Of a DNA stretch of 57,541 bases, positions 17,792-27,454 are shown piece after piece. The notes under the pieces were generated by a model that saw nothing but the letters and a program-made list of their open reading frames with translations, was not told the origin of the DNA and ran no database searches. The DNA comes from Scytonema sp. RU_4_4 (GTDB lineage Bacteria; Cyanobacteriota; Cyanobacteriia; Cyanobacteriales; Nostocaceae). The translations under genes and the position numbers were made by a program. The stretch's first letter is position 1, and the number at the start of each line of letters is the position of its first letter. The stretch is from assembly GCA_012031965.1 (NCBI GenBank), contig JAAUSC010000015.1, positions 1-57,541 on the forward strand. Reading direction: 5' to 3'.

Positions 17792-18591
17792 GGTTTTTTC
17801 GAGTTAACAGCTTTACTATATCGAACTGAGCAGTTTACTCACTTACTACAGTAGTCCAGCCTAAAAGATATGTCGGGGGAAGGAATGAAATTTTTATTAA
17901 TTTTTAGGCTAATTTTTAGAATCTTGAACAAAAACTGTTCTTCAGATGTGCCAGAGGGCGGATGTGGATTTAGAAAAGGCTTGTGGAATGAAGCGCATTC
18001 ATGCAAACAATCAACTCAGTCAACTCAGTTATCAGTTATCAGTTATCAGTTATCAAAAGGAGCCAGAGTCCTCCACAACCCGCAGCGTGGCTCGTTTGAG
18101 AGCGCTTTGTGATCCAGAGCTAAGACCTTATTGAACAAGGCAGTCCCGATGAAAAAATTTCACAGCCATGCATGAAAATCTGGCTTTCCCCTATACCCCG
18201 CCCCTACGGGGAAGTCAAAAATCAAAAATCAAAAGTCAAAAATAAAGAACACTGTCACTTTTGACTTGATACTTTTGACTTGTTTTGCCCCTACACCCAC
18301 TTTCAAGCTAGAGGGCAGAGGGCAGGAGGCAGAAGGAATACTGCCCTCTGACTTTCTTGATAACTGCTCACAGTGTACTGTTGACTGATTGAATTTTGGT
18401 TCTGAGCTCTTCTCAATGCTTCACAACTTAAAAAATCCCTAAAGCTTCAGGCAAAAAGTAGCTAGAGTAATTCACAGTATAGTGAGAGCCAGTCTCAAAC
18501 CTTAGTTATACGCTAGGGTGGAAGATGGGTGTGTACTGACAAATTTTTGAATGTAGATAGTTCTCAAAGAGCGGCAAAAGGTATCTTTCAC
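17792..18591. other. 800-bp divergent regulatory region between ctaC and ctaA
   Basis: Carries the promoters of both respiratory operons. It contains an (AGTTATC)x4 heptamer array at 18027-18054, a small CCCCG-CCCCTA-CGGGG hairpin near 18197, and runs of TCAAAAA/TCAAAAG repeats around 18213-18243 with a partly complementary ACTTTTGACTTG cluster at ~18257-18283. No gene is convincing. Confidence 0.55.
18027..18054. repeat. short tandem heptamer repeat (AGTTATC)x4
   Basis: Four perfect head-to-tail copies, in the ctaC/ctaA divergent region. Confidence 0.9.
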
Positions 18592-19566
18592 ATGAGCGAA
18601 TTTGTCCTAGAACAACAAAACATAACGACTGTGCCACAGCAGGTTCCACAGGAACGAATTCGTCGCTTGGTGTGGAGAATGTGTATAGCCACTTTGATTT
18701 TGATGGCAATAGGCAGTGCCACCCGTGTGATGAATGCTGGACTTGCTTGCCCTGATTGGCCCTTGTGTTACGGAGAACTGGTGCCAACCAAGCAAATGAA
18801 TTTCCAGGTTTTCCTGGAGTGGTTTCACAGGTTGGATGCAGCATTGATTGGTATCAGCGCGATCGCACTCGTTGGAATGTCCTGGTGGTATCGTCGCTCT
18901 TTACCCAGATGGCTGCCTTGGGCATCCACATTCGCCCTATTTTTAATCGTTTTCCAAGGTGTCTTAGGCGGACTCACCGTCACTGAACTTTTGCGGTTCG
19001 ATATTGTAACCGCTCACTTAGGAACGGCGCTGTTATTTTTCACGACTCTACTAGTTATCGGTACTGCAATTACCCCTTACCAGGTCACTGGAACCGTGGG
19101 TCACTTACCTTGGGTAGGTTTAACAGCAGCTGTCTTGGTTTATCTGCAAAGTCTACTAGGTGCTTTGGTCGGGTCTCGCTGGGCACTACACCAATGCTTT
19201 GGCATATCCCAACTTTGTGCTGTGATGTATAGTCATATTGCTGGCGTAGTGCCTCCAACAGTGGCAACATTGGCAGTGGTATTTCTTTCATGGCGGACAC
19301 CAGCACTGCATCCTACTTTACGACGACTAGCAAATATGGCTGGTGGGTTACTCATTGTACAACTCCTGTTAGGAGTTGCTACTTTCCGGCTGCATCTTCA
19401 AGTCGAACCACTCACCGTCTCTCACCAAGCTGTGGGGGCGGCTTTACTAGGTACTTTAGTGGGTTTCACAGTTCTCGCACTACGCGACTGGGTTCATAGC
19501 CGTGGGATCAACGCTAACAGCGTGATTATCAAAGAAAACACGACAAGTGAACAAGCAACTGGATGA
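18592..19566 (+). CDS. ctaA: heme A synthase (COX15/CtaA family)
   Basis: Membrane enzyme that oxidises heme O to heme A for the aa3-type oxidase encoded next door. 324 residues, eight predicted spans. The four conserved histidines are present: WFHRLDA, TAHLGTA, YSHIAGV and SHQAVGA. The loop CPDWPLCYGE carries the cysteine pair. Start: ATG 18592 with AAAGG upstream is preferred; the frame is open 21 codons further but that extension is not protein-like. Followed by ctaB 160 bp downstream. The divergent ctaCDE arrangement is standard for cyanobacteria. Confidence 0.95.
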   Translation: MSEFVLEQQNITTVPQQVPQERIRRLVWRMCIATLILMAIGSATRVMNAGLACPDWPLCYGELVPTKQMNFQVFLEWFHRLDAALIGISAIALVGMSWWYRRSLPRWLPWASTFALFLIVFQGVLGGLTVTELLRFDIVTAHLGTALLFFTTLLVIGTAITPYQVTGTVGHLPWVGLTAAVLVYLQSLLGALVGSRWALHQCFGISQLCAVMYSHIAGVVPPTVATLAVVFLSWRTPALHPTLRRLANMAGGLLIVQLLLGVATFRLHLQVEPLTVSHQAVGAALLGTLVGFTVLALRDWVHSRGINANSVIIKENTTSEQATG

Positions 19567-19570
19567 CAAC

Positions 19571-19624
19571 AGTACACAGTACACAGTACACAGTACACAA
19601 CGAACAAAAAACTGATAACTGATA
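19571..19624. repeat. composite heptamer arrays (AGTACAC)x4 + (ACTGATA)x2
   Basis: AGTACAC is repeated four times (19571-19598), then ACTGATA twice (19611-19624). The same ordered pair of arrays occurs at 29039-29114. It lies between ctaA and ctaB. Confidence 0.88.
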
Positions 19625-19725
19625 ACTGGTTAGTTGCCCATGGCTAAATTGCTAACAGATCATTTTTGGTTGCTGTTAGCCATGAGATCTGCATTTCAGC
19701 TTGAAAAAAAGGAAATAGTGCCAAA

Positions 19726-20682
19726 ATGATTGAGACTAATGTCTCTCGCCACCATCAAACATTTCTACAAGTGATTCAAAGCTATTACCAGCTTACAAAG
19801 CCCAGAATCATTCCTTTGCTACTCATTACCACTGCTGGAAGTATGTGGATTGCAGCTAAGGGAGAAGTAGACCCATTGTTGTTATTCGTCACACTGACTG
19901 GTGGAACTTTGGCAGCTGCAAGCGCCCAGACGATTAACTGTGTCTATGACCGAGATATCGATTATGAAATGGAGCGCACACGTCACCGCCCTCTGCCTTC
20001 AGGTAGAATACAGTCGCGCGATGCTCTGATTTTTGGCAGTGCTTTGGCTGTCATTTCCTTTACATTGCTTTACGTCTTTGCCAACCTACTAGCTGCTCTG
20101 CTCGCAATGTCTGGTATTGTTTTTTATGTGCTAGTCTACACGCATTTACTAAAACGACATAGCACTCAAAATATCGTTATTGGTGGGGCAGCAGGGGCGA
20201 TTCCAGTATTAGTAGGTTGGGCTGCTGTCACAGGTACACTAAGCTGGGCAGCATGGTTAATCTTTGCGATTGTCTTTTTGTGGACACCGCCTCACTTTTG
20301 GTCCCTTGCTTTGATGATTCGGGATGATTACGCAAAAGTTGGCGTACCAATGTTACCTGTCATTGTAGGAACTACGCCGACGGTGCGGCAGATTTGGCTC
20401 TATACCCTAGTTACAGTAGCAGCAACATTTTCATTGATTTATCCTTTGCATGTCAGTGGAATGATTTACGGAGTCATTGCTGTGAGTCTAGGAGGAGTTT
20501 TTATTTACAAAGCTTGGCAACTACTGCACAACCCGGAAGACCGCAATTTAGCTAAAGGATTGTTCCTCTATTCCATCTCATACATGATGTTGTTGTGTCT
20601 TGGTATGGTTGTTGATAGCCTTCCCATCACTCATCATGTCGTTAACGTTGTGGTAGATAGGGTGTATCTACTGATGGGATAG
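19726..20682 (+). CDS. ctaB: protoheme IX farnesyltransferase (heme O synthase)
   Basis: UbiA-family prenyltransferase that adds a farnesyl group to protoheme, the step before CtaA. 318 residues with about nine spans. The first aspartate-rich motif is [23 protein letters not shown] near residue 65, split here as [12 protein letters not shown] then [10 protein letters not shown]. The second aspartate region ([17 protein letters not shown]) is near residue 200. ATG start preceded by AAAGGAAA. Last gene of ctaA-ctaB, followed by a HIP1-containing palindrome. Confidence 0.96.
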   Translation: MIETNVSRHHQTFLQVIQSYYQLTKPRIIPLLLITTAGSMWIAAKGEVDPLLLFVTLTGGTLAAASAQTINCVYDRDIDYEMERTRHRPLPSGRIQSRDALIFGSALAVISFTLLYVFANLLAALLAMSGIVFYVLVYTHLLKRHSTQNIVIGGAAGAIPVLVGWAAVTGTLSWAAWLIFAIVFLWTPPHFWSLALMIRDDYAKVGVPMLPVIVGTTPTVRQIWLYTLVTVAATFSLIYPLHVSGMIYGVIAVSLGGVFIYKAWQLLHNPEDRNLAKGLFLYSISYMMLLCLGMVVDSLPITHHVVNVVVDRVYLLMG

Positions 20683-20706
20683 AAGTTAGCTGTAGTGGAA
20701 ATTTTT

Positions 20707-20730
20707 GCGATCGCCCCAAGGGGCGATCGC
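20707..20730 (+). terminator. HIP1-containing palindrome after ctaB, possible terminator
   Basis: GCGATCGCCCC-AA-GGGGCGATCGC: two HIP1 octamers as arms of an 11-bp stem, 25 bp after the ctaB stop. No T-run follows, so termination is inferred from position. Confidence 0.5.
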
Positions 20731-20837
20731 ACTCCATACCTTTACATTTCTTTAGAGACCATTTCTAAATGACTAAGGGTAGATGGCAAAAATGCACAAA
20801 GCTACTCTAAACTTGATATATAAATGTATTCATTAAC

Positions 20838-21105
20838 GTGTCATCAACCCAGAGCTAAAGCCACTGGGCTTGTCCGAAACAAGTCGGGTGACGTAAGTGA
20901 TGACTAGCTCATAGAGACACAACTTGGTACACACTTCCGAATACTTCTCCAGTTCGGACTATCTGCAAGACCTCTTGTTAGGTCGTGGTTAAAGGCCAGT
21001 CATCTTAGTTGTGTTGAGCGAGGAGACTTAAACAGGTTTACGGGTTCCTGGGATTATATCCATTTAAAAAACCAGTCCCTTTTACGGGTACTAAAGTACC
21101 CGTTC
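20838..21105 (-). mobile_element. candidate IS200/IS605-type right-end / omega-RNA-like relic without tnpB
   Basis: On minus this ~270-bp block begins with a hairpin (ACGGGTACT/AGTACCCGT, 21084-21103). It then contains a series of small stems: 20969-20973/20980-20984 (GACCT/AGGTC), 20936-20941/20953-20958 (TCCGAA/TTCGGA), 20869-20873/20879-20883 (CTTGT/ACAAG). It ends in 20848-20852/20864-20868 (CCCAG/CTGGG) within AAGCCCAGTGGCTTTAGC TCTGGG-type sequence. That arrangement resembles the 3' region of cyanobacterial TnpB transposons, where the omega RNA is encoded. No TnpB or TnpA frame is present. The resemblance is from memory and unverified. It could instead be an unrelated structured RNA or the leader of the 64-aa gene. 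Confidence 0.42.
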
Positions 21106-21202
21106 ATGTTTCCACATGTATCGCGAAGTTTTATGAAGTTCCATTATGGTGTCAGTAAAGCTTAACTCAAATTCTGACCAATTGCTTGTGGAGTTGTGCT
21201 AA

Positions 21203-21397
21203 ATGGAATTAATCGTCTGTGGATTAGTGGTGGTTTATACAGGTGGTGTTTGGAAGTTCTTGAATGGATTTAACCGAACTAACTTCCAGCGAACTCTGCC
21301 CAATCGTCTAAGTCTAGCTTTATTGTGGCCAGCTTTGTTTGTTTCAAGTAAAAACTATCGTCAAAACTTTAGAAAAGCTCTCAAAGGTCAGAAATAA
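21203..21397 (+). CDS. conserved small membrane-associated protein, unknown function
   Basis: 64 residues: an N-terminal hydrophobic segment (LIVCGLVVVYTGGVWKF), a polar NRTNFQRTLPNRL stretch, a second hydrophobic segment (LALLWPALFVSS), then a basic tail (YRQNFRKALKGQK). The composition and ordered pattern look like a genuine cyanobacterial small protein and not a chance frame. I cannot assign a function. ATG start; no strong ribosome site. It lies just downstream of the omega-RNA-like block, on the opposite strand to that block's proposed orientation. Confidence 0.6.
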   Translation: MELIVCGLVVVYTGGVWKFLNGFNRTNFQRTLPNRLSLALLWPALFVSSKNYRQNFRKALKGQK

Positions 21398-21619
21398 CTT
21401 TTTTTCTGAGTTATCGGTGAGCCTTAGCTTGTAGATGAGTGTAACGAACGAAAAATGCCTTCAGTGACGGTTCTGATTGCTTATTCTCAAGTTCCTTGCA
21501 GTATCTTTTTTTGTAAACATAGGAATTGGTATGTAGATTCTTACGACCTTCAGTTCAAAAACTTTTTATGTTTTGATTGAAACAATGTGTCATGCTGGAG
21601 CTAATATAACCTGTTAAAA

Positions 21620-21645
21620 CCCCCTCTCCGTTAACGGAAAAGGGG
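21620..21645 (-). terminator. terminator of icd
   Basis: Stem-loop CCCCCTCTCCG-TTAA-CGGAAAAGGGG, ~30 bp past the icd stop, followed on minus by GGTTTTAAC. Confidence 0.7.
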
Positions 21646-21674
21646 CTAGAAAACAGAACTTTAGTAACTTTGCA

Positions 21675-23096
21675 CTAACTGAAACGTTTAATGATCGCCT
21701 CAGCGAATTCAGAACACTTTAAGGGTTCGACTGGAGGTTCCATCAACCGCGCTAAGTCATAAGTCACTTGACGGTTAGCAATAGCATCGCCTAGACCTTT
21801 CTTAATCAAATCAGCCGCCTCTTGCCAGCCTAGATACTCCAGCATCATCACACCGGATAAAATGACTGAACCAGGATTTATTTTGTCTAACCCTGCGTGT
21901 TTGGGTGCTGTGCCGTGGGTCGCTTCAAAAATGGCACATTCATCACCAATATTTGCTCCTGGTCCCATTCCCAGTCCGCCAACAATCGCCGCCGCAGCAT
22001 CAGACAAGTAATCACCATTCAAGTTCATTGTTGCCAGAATGGAATACTCATCCGGTCGAGTTTGAATTTGTTGGAAAATACTGTCGGCAATGCGGTCATT
22101 GACCATTATCTTACCTTTCCATTTGCCATTACCGTGAGTTTCCCAAATTGAGTTAAGAACTGTTTCAACTTCCTTGACAATTTGAGCTTGCTTTTCTGTA
22201 GTCAGAGCGTTAAACCCAGGATCAATCAATTGGGCGTTCTCTTCTAAGGAGATATCAGCGTTGTTCTCCTTGTTACTCAAAATCCAAGATTCTCTTTCAG
22301 TAATGGTCTCATTGCGAAACTCGGTCGTTGCCAACTCGTAACCCCAATCACGGAAAGCGCCTTCAGTGTACTTCATGATGTTGCCTTTATGCACCAAAGT
22401 CACCATTTGCTTATTTTTGGGGAGTTGCAAGGCGTGTTTGATAGCACGTCGTACTAAGCGCTGGGAACCCGTTTTGCTGATGGGTTTAATGCCAATACCT
22501 GAATCTAAAGGAATTCTCTTGTTAGCGTGTTCCGGTGTTGCGGGAATGAGTTCGTTGTTGAGGATGGAAATCAGGCGATCGCCTATCTTGTCACCTTGTC
22601 GCCACTCTATTCCCAAATAGATATCTTCCGTATTTTCACGGTAGACAATGACATCAAGTTTTTCTGGATTTTTATGAGGTGAAGGCGTACCCGCATAGTA
22701 GCGGCAAGGACGTACGCAGGCATAAAGGTCAAAAATTTGACGTAGTGCTACATTAAGGGAACGTATACCACCTCCGACTGGAGTTGTTAAAGGTCCTTTA
22801 ATAGCAATACCATACTCCTTAATTGCCGTTAGAGTGTCCTGAGGTAAATACTGATATGTACCGTATAATTCACAGGCTTCATCTCCGGCGGAAATTTTAA
22901 ACCAACTGATCTTTCGCTTACCCTTGTATGCTTTTTCCACCGCAGCATCAAGGACTTTCACAGTCGCGGGCCAAATATCGATCCCCGTGCCATCACCTCG
23001 AATAAAGGGGATAATCGGGTTGTCAGGAACAATCGGCTCTCCATTCTTGAAAGTGATTTTTGCTCCTGTTGTGGGCGGGGTAATTTTATCGTACAT
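21675..23096 (-). CDS. icd: isocitrate dehydrogenase (NADP+)
   Basis: Oxidises isocitrate to 2-oxoglutarate, the carbon skeleton and nitrogen-status signal in cyanobacteria. 473 residues. It opens with [16 protein letters not shown], then [16 protein letters not shown]. The substrate-binding serine segment [13 protein letters not shown] is near residue 110. NADP-type features follow and the C-terminus is canonical. Start: the frame is open 24 codons further upstream, but the family start is the ATG at 23096 with GGAG seven bases before it. In related species icd is under NtcA control; I found no clear GTA-N8-TAC site in the 500 bp upstream. Single gene with its own terminator. Confidence 0.96.
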   Translation of the reverse strand: MYDKITPPTTGAKITFKNGEPIVPDNPIIPFIRGDGTGIDIWPATVKVLDAAVEKAYKGKRKISWFKISAGDEACELYGTYQYLPQDTLTAIKEYGIAIKGPLTTPVGGGIRSLNVALRQIFDLYACVRPCRYYAGTPSPHKNPEKLDVIVYRENTEDIYLGIEWRQGDKIGDRLISILNNELIPATPEHANKRIPLDSGIGIKPISKTGSQRLVRRAIKHALQLPKNKQMVTLVHKGNIMKYTEGAFRDWGYELATTEFRNETITERESWILSNKENNADISLEENAQLIDPGFNALTTEKQAQIVKEVETVLNSIWETHGNGKWKGKIMVNDRIADSIFQQIQTRPDEYSILATMNLNGDYLSDAAAAIVGGLGMGPGANIGDECAIFEATHGTAPKHAGLDKINPGSVILSGVMMLEYLGWQEAADLIKKGLGDAIANRQVTYDLARLMEPPVEPLKCSEFAEAIIKRFS

Positions 23097-23598
23097 CAAA
23101 CACTCCAGATGGCTACGCTGCAACTCCCGTATCCTTTGGGCGTATGAACCCAAAGGAGGGAGACTCATGTTTGGAAGGCTAGCAGATGTTTTGATAGATG
23201 TATGAGGTTTCTGAGGCGCAGAGTTTTTCTTTCCCCTGTTTACATCGTGCGCAAGAGGTGCGTGGGATTTGTTTAAACCTCGCTATCTTATAGCCTGTAC
23301 GCTTTATTAGTGTACTCTTTGAATATATAGCAAAACACAATCAATGAGGCAGCCAAGAAAGATTACGAGCAAGATGACAGAGCAAAATTTGGCAGTGGTG
23401 AAGTACCCCACCGCATGGCGGACTCTTGAATTTCGCGGAATGAGTTAAAATCCCATTGTCCAAGTCGGTGAGTGTAAAAAGAATGAGTGGGCATTCTTTG
23501 CGATTTCCTGTAAACTACTCTTCGCTATCAGTGCAACACCCGTCCACAAAACCTGATAGCTAATAGCTTGTTCACTAATTGCATTCCAGAGTAATAGC
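23097..23598. other. 500-bp divergent region between icd and the GUN4-domain gene
   Basis: Contains the promoters of icd (minus) and the GUN4-domain gene (plus). No canonical NtcA site, RNA gene or open frame is evident. Confidence 0.5.
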
Positions 23599-24312
23599 AT
23601 GACAGACCCATTGATTGTATCAGGCACTCATAGTGACATCGACTCCCTCCGCCAACCGTTAGTCTCTGGATCTATTGGCACCCAACAGCAGGTGATCCCA
23701 CAATTAGCTAACCTGGGAGATATAGGCTTGGATGTCCTGATGGAATTTTTATTTGAACGTAAAGAAAATCCTGCAAGCTGGGTGGATGGCAAAGTATACC
23801 AGGTTCTTTATAACTCTGATTCATCCAAAGCAAAAGAATTTTTGCAAGCTTATTTTCCTTCTGGGATCGTACCTCTGACATCAGACTGTGGTATTGATTA
23901 CAGTCCTGTGCAACAATTACTTGCAGTTTATGACTTCCAAGCAGCCGATCACATGACTTTACAAAAAATGTGTGAACTCGCGGGATCAGCGGCGGTGCAA
24001 AGAAAATGGTTGTATTTTACTGAAGTAGAAAGTTTCCCAGCCACTGACTTAAAAACTATCAACACCCTGTGGTTAGTCCACTCAGAGGGGAAGTTTGGCT
24101 TTTCCGTACAGCGAGAAATTTGGTTGAGCCTGGGTAAAAACTGGGAGAATCTTTGGGAAAAAATTGGTTGGAAAAAAGGCAATAACTGGACGCGTTATCC
24201 TAACGAGTTTACTTGGGATATGAGCGCTCCTAGAGGTCATCTACCTCTATCCAACCAATTGCGTGGAGTGCGAGTGATTGCTTCTTTACTATCTCACCCC
24301 GCTTGGAGTTAG
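23599..24312 (+). CDS. GUN4-domain protein (tetrapyrrole-binding Mg-chelatase regulator type)
   Basis: 237 residues. The N-terminal ~85 residues form a helical region (HEAT-like in known Gun4). The C-terminal ~140 residues form the GUN4 core, with YDFQAADHMTLQKMCELAG, then RKWLYFTEVESFPATDL, FGFSVQREIWL and the closing GHLPLSNQLRGV. Gun4 binds protoporphyrin IX and its Mg form and stimulates magnesium chelatase in chlorophyll synthesis. Because cyanobacteria can have several GUN4-domain proteins, I call the family and leave the symbol empty. Full length. A frameshifted ABC ATPase gene follows 57 bp downstream on the same strand. Confidence 0.9.
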   Translation: MTDPLIVSGTHSDIDSLRQPLVSGSIGTQQQVIPQLANLGDIGLDVLMEFLFERKENPASWVDGKVYQVLYNSDSSKAKEFLQAYFPSGIVPLTSDCGIDYSPVQQLLAVYDFQAADHMTLQKMCELAGSAAVQRKWLYFTEVESFPATDLKTINTLWLVHSEGKFGFSVQREIWLSLGKNWENLWEKIGWKKGNNWTRYPNEFTWDMSAPRGHLPLSNQLRGVRVIASLLSHPAWS

Positions 24313-24369
24313 TCATAGGTCCTTAGTTATTAGTTACAAAGGATAAAAGACAAAGGATAAAATCTCAAA

Positions 24370-25457
24370 ATGGCAAACGTTCGTCTGGACAGCATTAAGC
24401 GTAGATTTAATAACGTTACCGCTATTGAGGATATTACTTTTGAAATTCCTGATGGTGAGTTTTGGGTGCTGGTGGGACCTTCTGGTTGCGGTAAATCTAC
24501 CATTTGCGAACTATCGCTGGTTTGGAAACTGTCAGTTCTGGCAAGCTTTATATCGGAGACAAACAGGTTAATCATATCCCAGCCCGACAACGGGATGTGG
24601 CAATGGTGTTTCAAAACTATGCTTTGTATCCTCACATGACGGTTGCACAAAATATTGCTTTTGGGTTACAGATGCGAAAAGTTGATCCCAAGCTTATTCA
24701 AGAAAGAGTTATGACGGTAGCGCGATCGCTCTCTTTGGAACATCTTTTGGATCGTAAACCCAAACAGCTTTCTGGTGGACAGCAGCAGCGGGTTGCATTG
24801 GGAAGAGCAATAGCCCGTCAACCACAAGTCTTTTTACTGGATGAGCCTTTGTCTAATTTAGATGCTCAGTTGCGAGATGACACGCGAGCAGAGTTGAAAC
24901 AGCTCCATCAAGAATTGGGAATTACGACTATCTACGTCACCCATGACCAAGTTGAAGCAATGACTTTGGCTGATAAAATTGTCGTGCTAAACGGAGGACG
25001 AATTCAACAAATCGGCGAACCACAAAATATCTATTCCCAACCAGCTAACCGCATGGTAGCAACTTTCTTGGGAAATCCCCCAATGAATATTTTACCTGCC
25101 AAGTTCACGGGTCATAGTTTTGATGTGAGTGGTCAGGTGTTACCTTGTCCTCAAGCTGTACGAGAGAGATTACGCCCTGCGGTGGGACAAGGGTTTGATT
25201 TGGGAATTCGTCCAGAGCACATAAAAATCCACTCAGAACTTAGCACTGAGAACTCACCAGTTCTTGAGGTTGAGGTGAAGGTGGTGGAACCTTTGGGGCG
25301 AGAAACGTTGATTCGTGGAGGTTTACCTAATTCGGGAGTGATAGTGAATATTCAAACAGGTGCGGATGTGCGTCCTCATTCAGGCGAACGCCTTTCTCTA
25401 GAATTAGATTTAGATAAGTTATTTGTGTTTGATTCCACGACTGGAGATAAATTATAA
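24370..25457 (+). pseudogene. ABC transporter ATP-binding protein (MalK/UgpC type), apparent 1-base frameshift
   Basis: ATPase of a carbohydrate-type importer. The N-terminal piece (24370-~24505) has Walker A GPSGCGKST and then runs into a wrong frame. The downstream frame resumes with TIAGLETVSSGKL. It carries the Q-loop VFQNYALYPHM, signature LSGGQQQRVALGRA, Walker B VFLLDEPLSNLDA and VTHDQ, and ends with a TOBE-like regulatory domain (LGIRPEHIKI). Adding one T to the T3 run at 24503-24505 gives ...KSTILRTIAGLE, the expected sequence, and a ~362-residue protein of normal MalK length. No permease or binding-protein gene is adjacent. Sequencing error or genuine pseudogene. Confidence 0.9.
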
Positions 25458-25961
25458 GAATGTAGGTTGAAAACTTTGTGCATTTATGCCAGGGATGAAA
25501 ACCACGACGTAGGATAAATCCTACCTTGACACTTTGTTTTCCGTCTACCTATGTATGTTTATCAATACATCTTATTGATATTAAGCTGGGTGTACCTGCT
25601 ATATAAATCCTAGACAAGTCTAGACATTTACTTCTTACGTCACGGGGAGCATGGGAGCGGTTTTAACTTTGTTTTGATGGATAAAAGCATTGCTCGATCT
25701 CAACACTCCTAGTACCGCTCTTGCGTTCGTCAAAAGTCAAATGTGAGCCTTCTTGTTGAAATAAGTAAAAGAAGACAGAACTCAGAACGACTACATCAAC
25801 AAGGAAACAGAGTTTTAGCAAGGAAAGACTCTTAAGTTTTTTTCTTCCATGAAGGACGAGATTTTAAACTCCACCCGGAGCTCCAACTCTATGATCCATC
25901 TTTGAATTTGTCATACCTATTCTGAGTTCTGGTTCTGAGTTCTTCTTACTAAAGATTGTAG
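25458..25961. other. 500-bp intergenic region
   Basis: Convergent 3' ends of the ABC ATPase and mtnA. A weak hairpin GTAGGAT-AA-ATCCTAC lies at 25509-25524. Nothing else is recognisable. Confidence 0.5.
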
Positions 25962-27023
25962 TTAAGCAAATTGCTTGAGCCGGGATTTTGTTAACTCTCC
26001 TGGAGCAAATACCCCATTCTCTGTGATGATTGCTGTAATCACCTCAGCTGGTGTGACATCAAAAGCTGGGTTGTAAAATTCTACGCCAGTGGGTGTGAGG
26101 ATAGTGTCACCAACTTGGTAGATTTCCTCTGGATTGCGTTCCTCAATTGGAATTTCATTACCATCGGATAAAGAAAAATCAACGGTGGAAAGGGGTGCAG
26201 CAACGTAGAAAGGAATGTTATGTGCCTTAGCGACAAGTGCCAAACTATACGTCCCAATTTTATTTGCTGTATCTCCGTTAGAGGCAATTCTATCAGCACC
26301 AACAACGACGATATCAATCAAGCCCTGCTTCATGCAATGAGCTGCCATACTGTCAGTAATGAGCGTCACTGGAATGCCTTCTTGGATACATTCCCACGTT
26401 GTTAGTTTTGCACCTTGCAAGCGAGGACGAGTTTCGTCAGCGAACACCCGCGCTAAACGCCCTTCTCGAAAAGCAGAACGCACCACACCCAAGGCGGTAC
26501 CGTAACCTGCAGTTGCGAGTGCTCCAGCATTGCAATGAGTCAGAATTGTTAGTTTCTCTGGAGTTTTAGGCAAGACTGTCAAGCCATTGTCGCCAATCGC
26601 ATAGCAGGTTTGCAAATCTTCCACATTAATAGTTCGGGCTGTATTCAATAGAGTTTGTTTGATATCTTCTACTGTTCCGAGAGTTTCATAGGCGGTTTTC
26701 AACATTCGTGAAATTGCCCAAAACAAATTTACTGCTGTTGGACGAGTCGTACGCAGCATTTGAGCCACTTCCTCCAAGTGGTTCAAAAACTCATTGCGAT
26801 CGCTGGTTTCAATTTCCCTTGCTCCAAGATACATTCCATATGCTGCAGCCACGCCGATTGCAGGAGCTCCTCGTACAATCATAGTTTGAATTGCCCGCGC
26901 CATATCTGAGCAGCGATGGATTTCTACAAACGCATACTCGTTAGGTAAGCGGGTTTGGTCAATCAGCGAGACCAAGTCGTTATGCCAAATAACAGGATAA
27001 ACCTGGTTTATGGAAGAGTTCAT
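25962..27023 (-). CDS. mtnA: S-methyl-5-thioribose-1-phosphate isomerase
   Basis: Methionine-salvage enzyme converting 5-methylthioribose-1-phosphate to the ribulose form. 353 residues, normal length. Family signatures: [16 protein letters not shown] near residue 48, [18 protein letters not shown] near 163 (catalytic cysteine), and [18 protein letters not shown] near 243 (catalytic aspartate). ATG start. No other methionine-salvage gene is in the window, so it stands alone here. Confidence 0.95.
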   Translation of the reverse strand: MNSSINQVYPVIWHNDLVSLIDQTRLPNEYAFVEIHRCSDMARAIQTMIVRGAPAIGVAAAYGMYLGAREIETSDRNEFLNHLEEVAQMLRTTRPTAVNLFWAISRMLKTAYETLGTVEDIKQTLLNTARTINVEDLQTCYAIGDNGLTVLPKTPEKLTILTHCNAGALATAGYGTALGVVRSAFREGRLARVFADETRPRLQGAKLTTWECIQEGIPVTLITDSMAAHCMKQGLIDIVVVGADRIASNGDTANKIGTYSLALVAKAHNIPFYVAAPLSTVDFSLSDGNEIPIEERNPEEIYQVGDTILTPTGVEFYNPAFDVTPAEVITAIITENGVFAPGELTKSRLKQFA

Positions 27024-27377
27024 GGAATTTAACGTAATGAATTTTTTAAAATTGTAACGTTAGAAATTCTACAAGTTATAGCATATTTTCGTATCTGTAC
27101 CTTCTCTCTATTTTTGGGTGGAACCTCTTGTCAATCGGTAAATATCTGAAGAATTCTTTCTTCAGGAAACAGCTTGCTAGAGGCTACAATTCAGTATTTT
27201 GAGCGTTTATGCTATGAGAGTTCAGATGTTTATATTAAAAAATAATAAATTTTATGAATTTTAAGATATATATATTGTTTAATAAATTAACCATTTTGTC
27301 ATTGCATTGATAATAATCTGTTTCAGCAAGCTTACACACTGCAGAATTCTGTGGTTAACTCATCCTCCTTGTGAAAC

Positions 27378-27407
27378 TATAGCGATTCTCATGTGCATCA
27401 AATACAC
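27378..27407. repeat. dispersed repeat copy (TATAGCGATTCTCAT type)
   Basis: Matches 8296-8325 with about three mismatches over 30 bp. Confidence 0.6.
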
Positions 27408-27415
27408 AACAATGT

Positions 27416-27444
27416 GTAGAGACGTTCTACCGGAACGTCTCCAC
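27416..27444. repeat. dispersed palindrome (GAGACGTT type)
   Basis: GTAGAGACGTTC pairs with GAACGTCTCCAC (11 of 12 positions) around a 5-nt loop. It lies just past the acyltransferase 3' end. A second copy is at 52848-52874. In both places it may serve as a transcription terminator. Confidence 0.7.
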
Positions 27445-27454
27445 TGTATTGCGC

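Larger units (their letters stand above)
27024..27454. other. 430-bp intergenic region with two dispersed repeats
   Basis: AT-rich. Contains the 27378-27407 copy of the TATAGCGATTCTCAT repeat and the GAGACGTT palindrome at 27416-27444. No gene. Confidence 0.5.

Noticed and set aside
20707-20730. HIP1 palindrome as a special regulatory site
   Set aside because: HIP1 octamers are abundant in these genomes; its position after ctaB only suggests a terminator.
20838-21105. Cobalamin riboswitch
   Set aside because: GCCACTG and a partial AGGAGAC occur but ~160 nt apart and in the wrong arrangement. The stems fit an IS605-type end better.
23097-23598. NtcA site upstream of icd
   Set aside because: No GTA-N8-TAC found; the nearest GTAC-containing palindrome has the wrong spacing.
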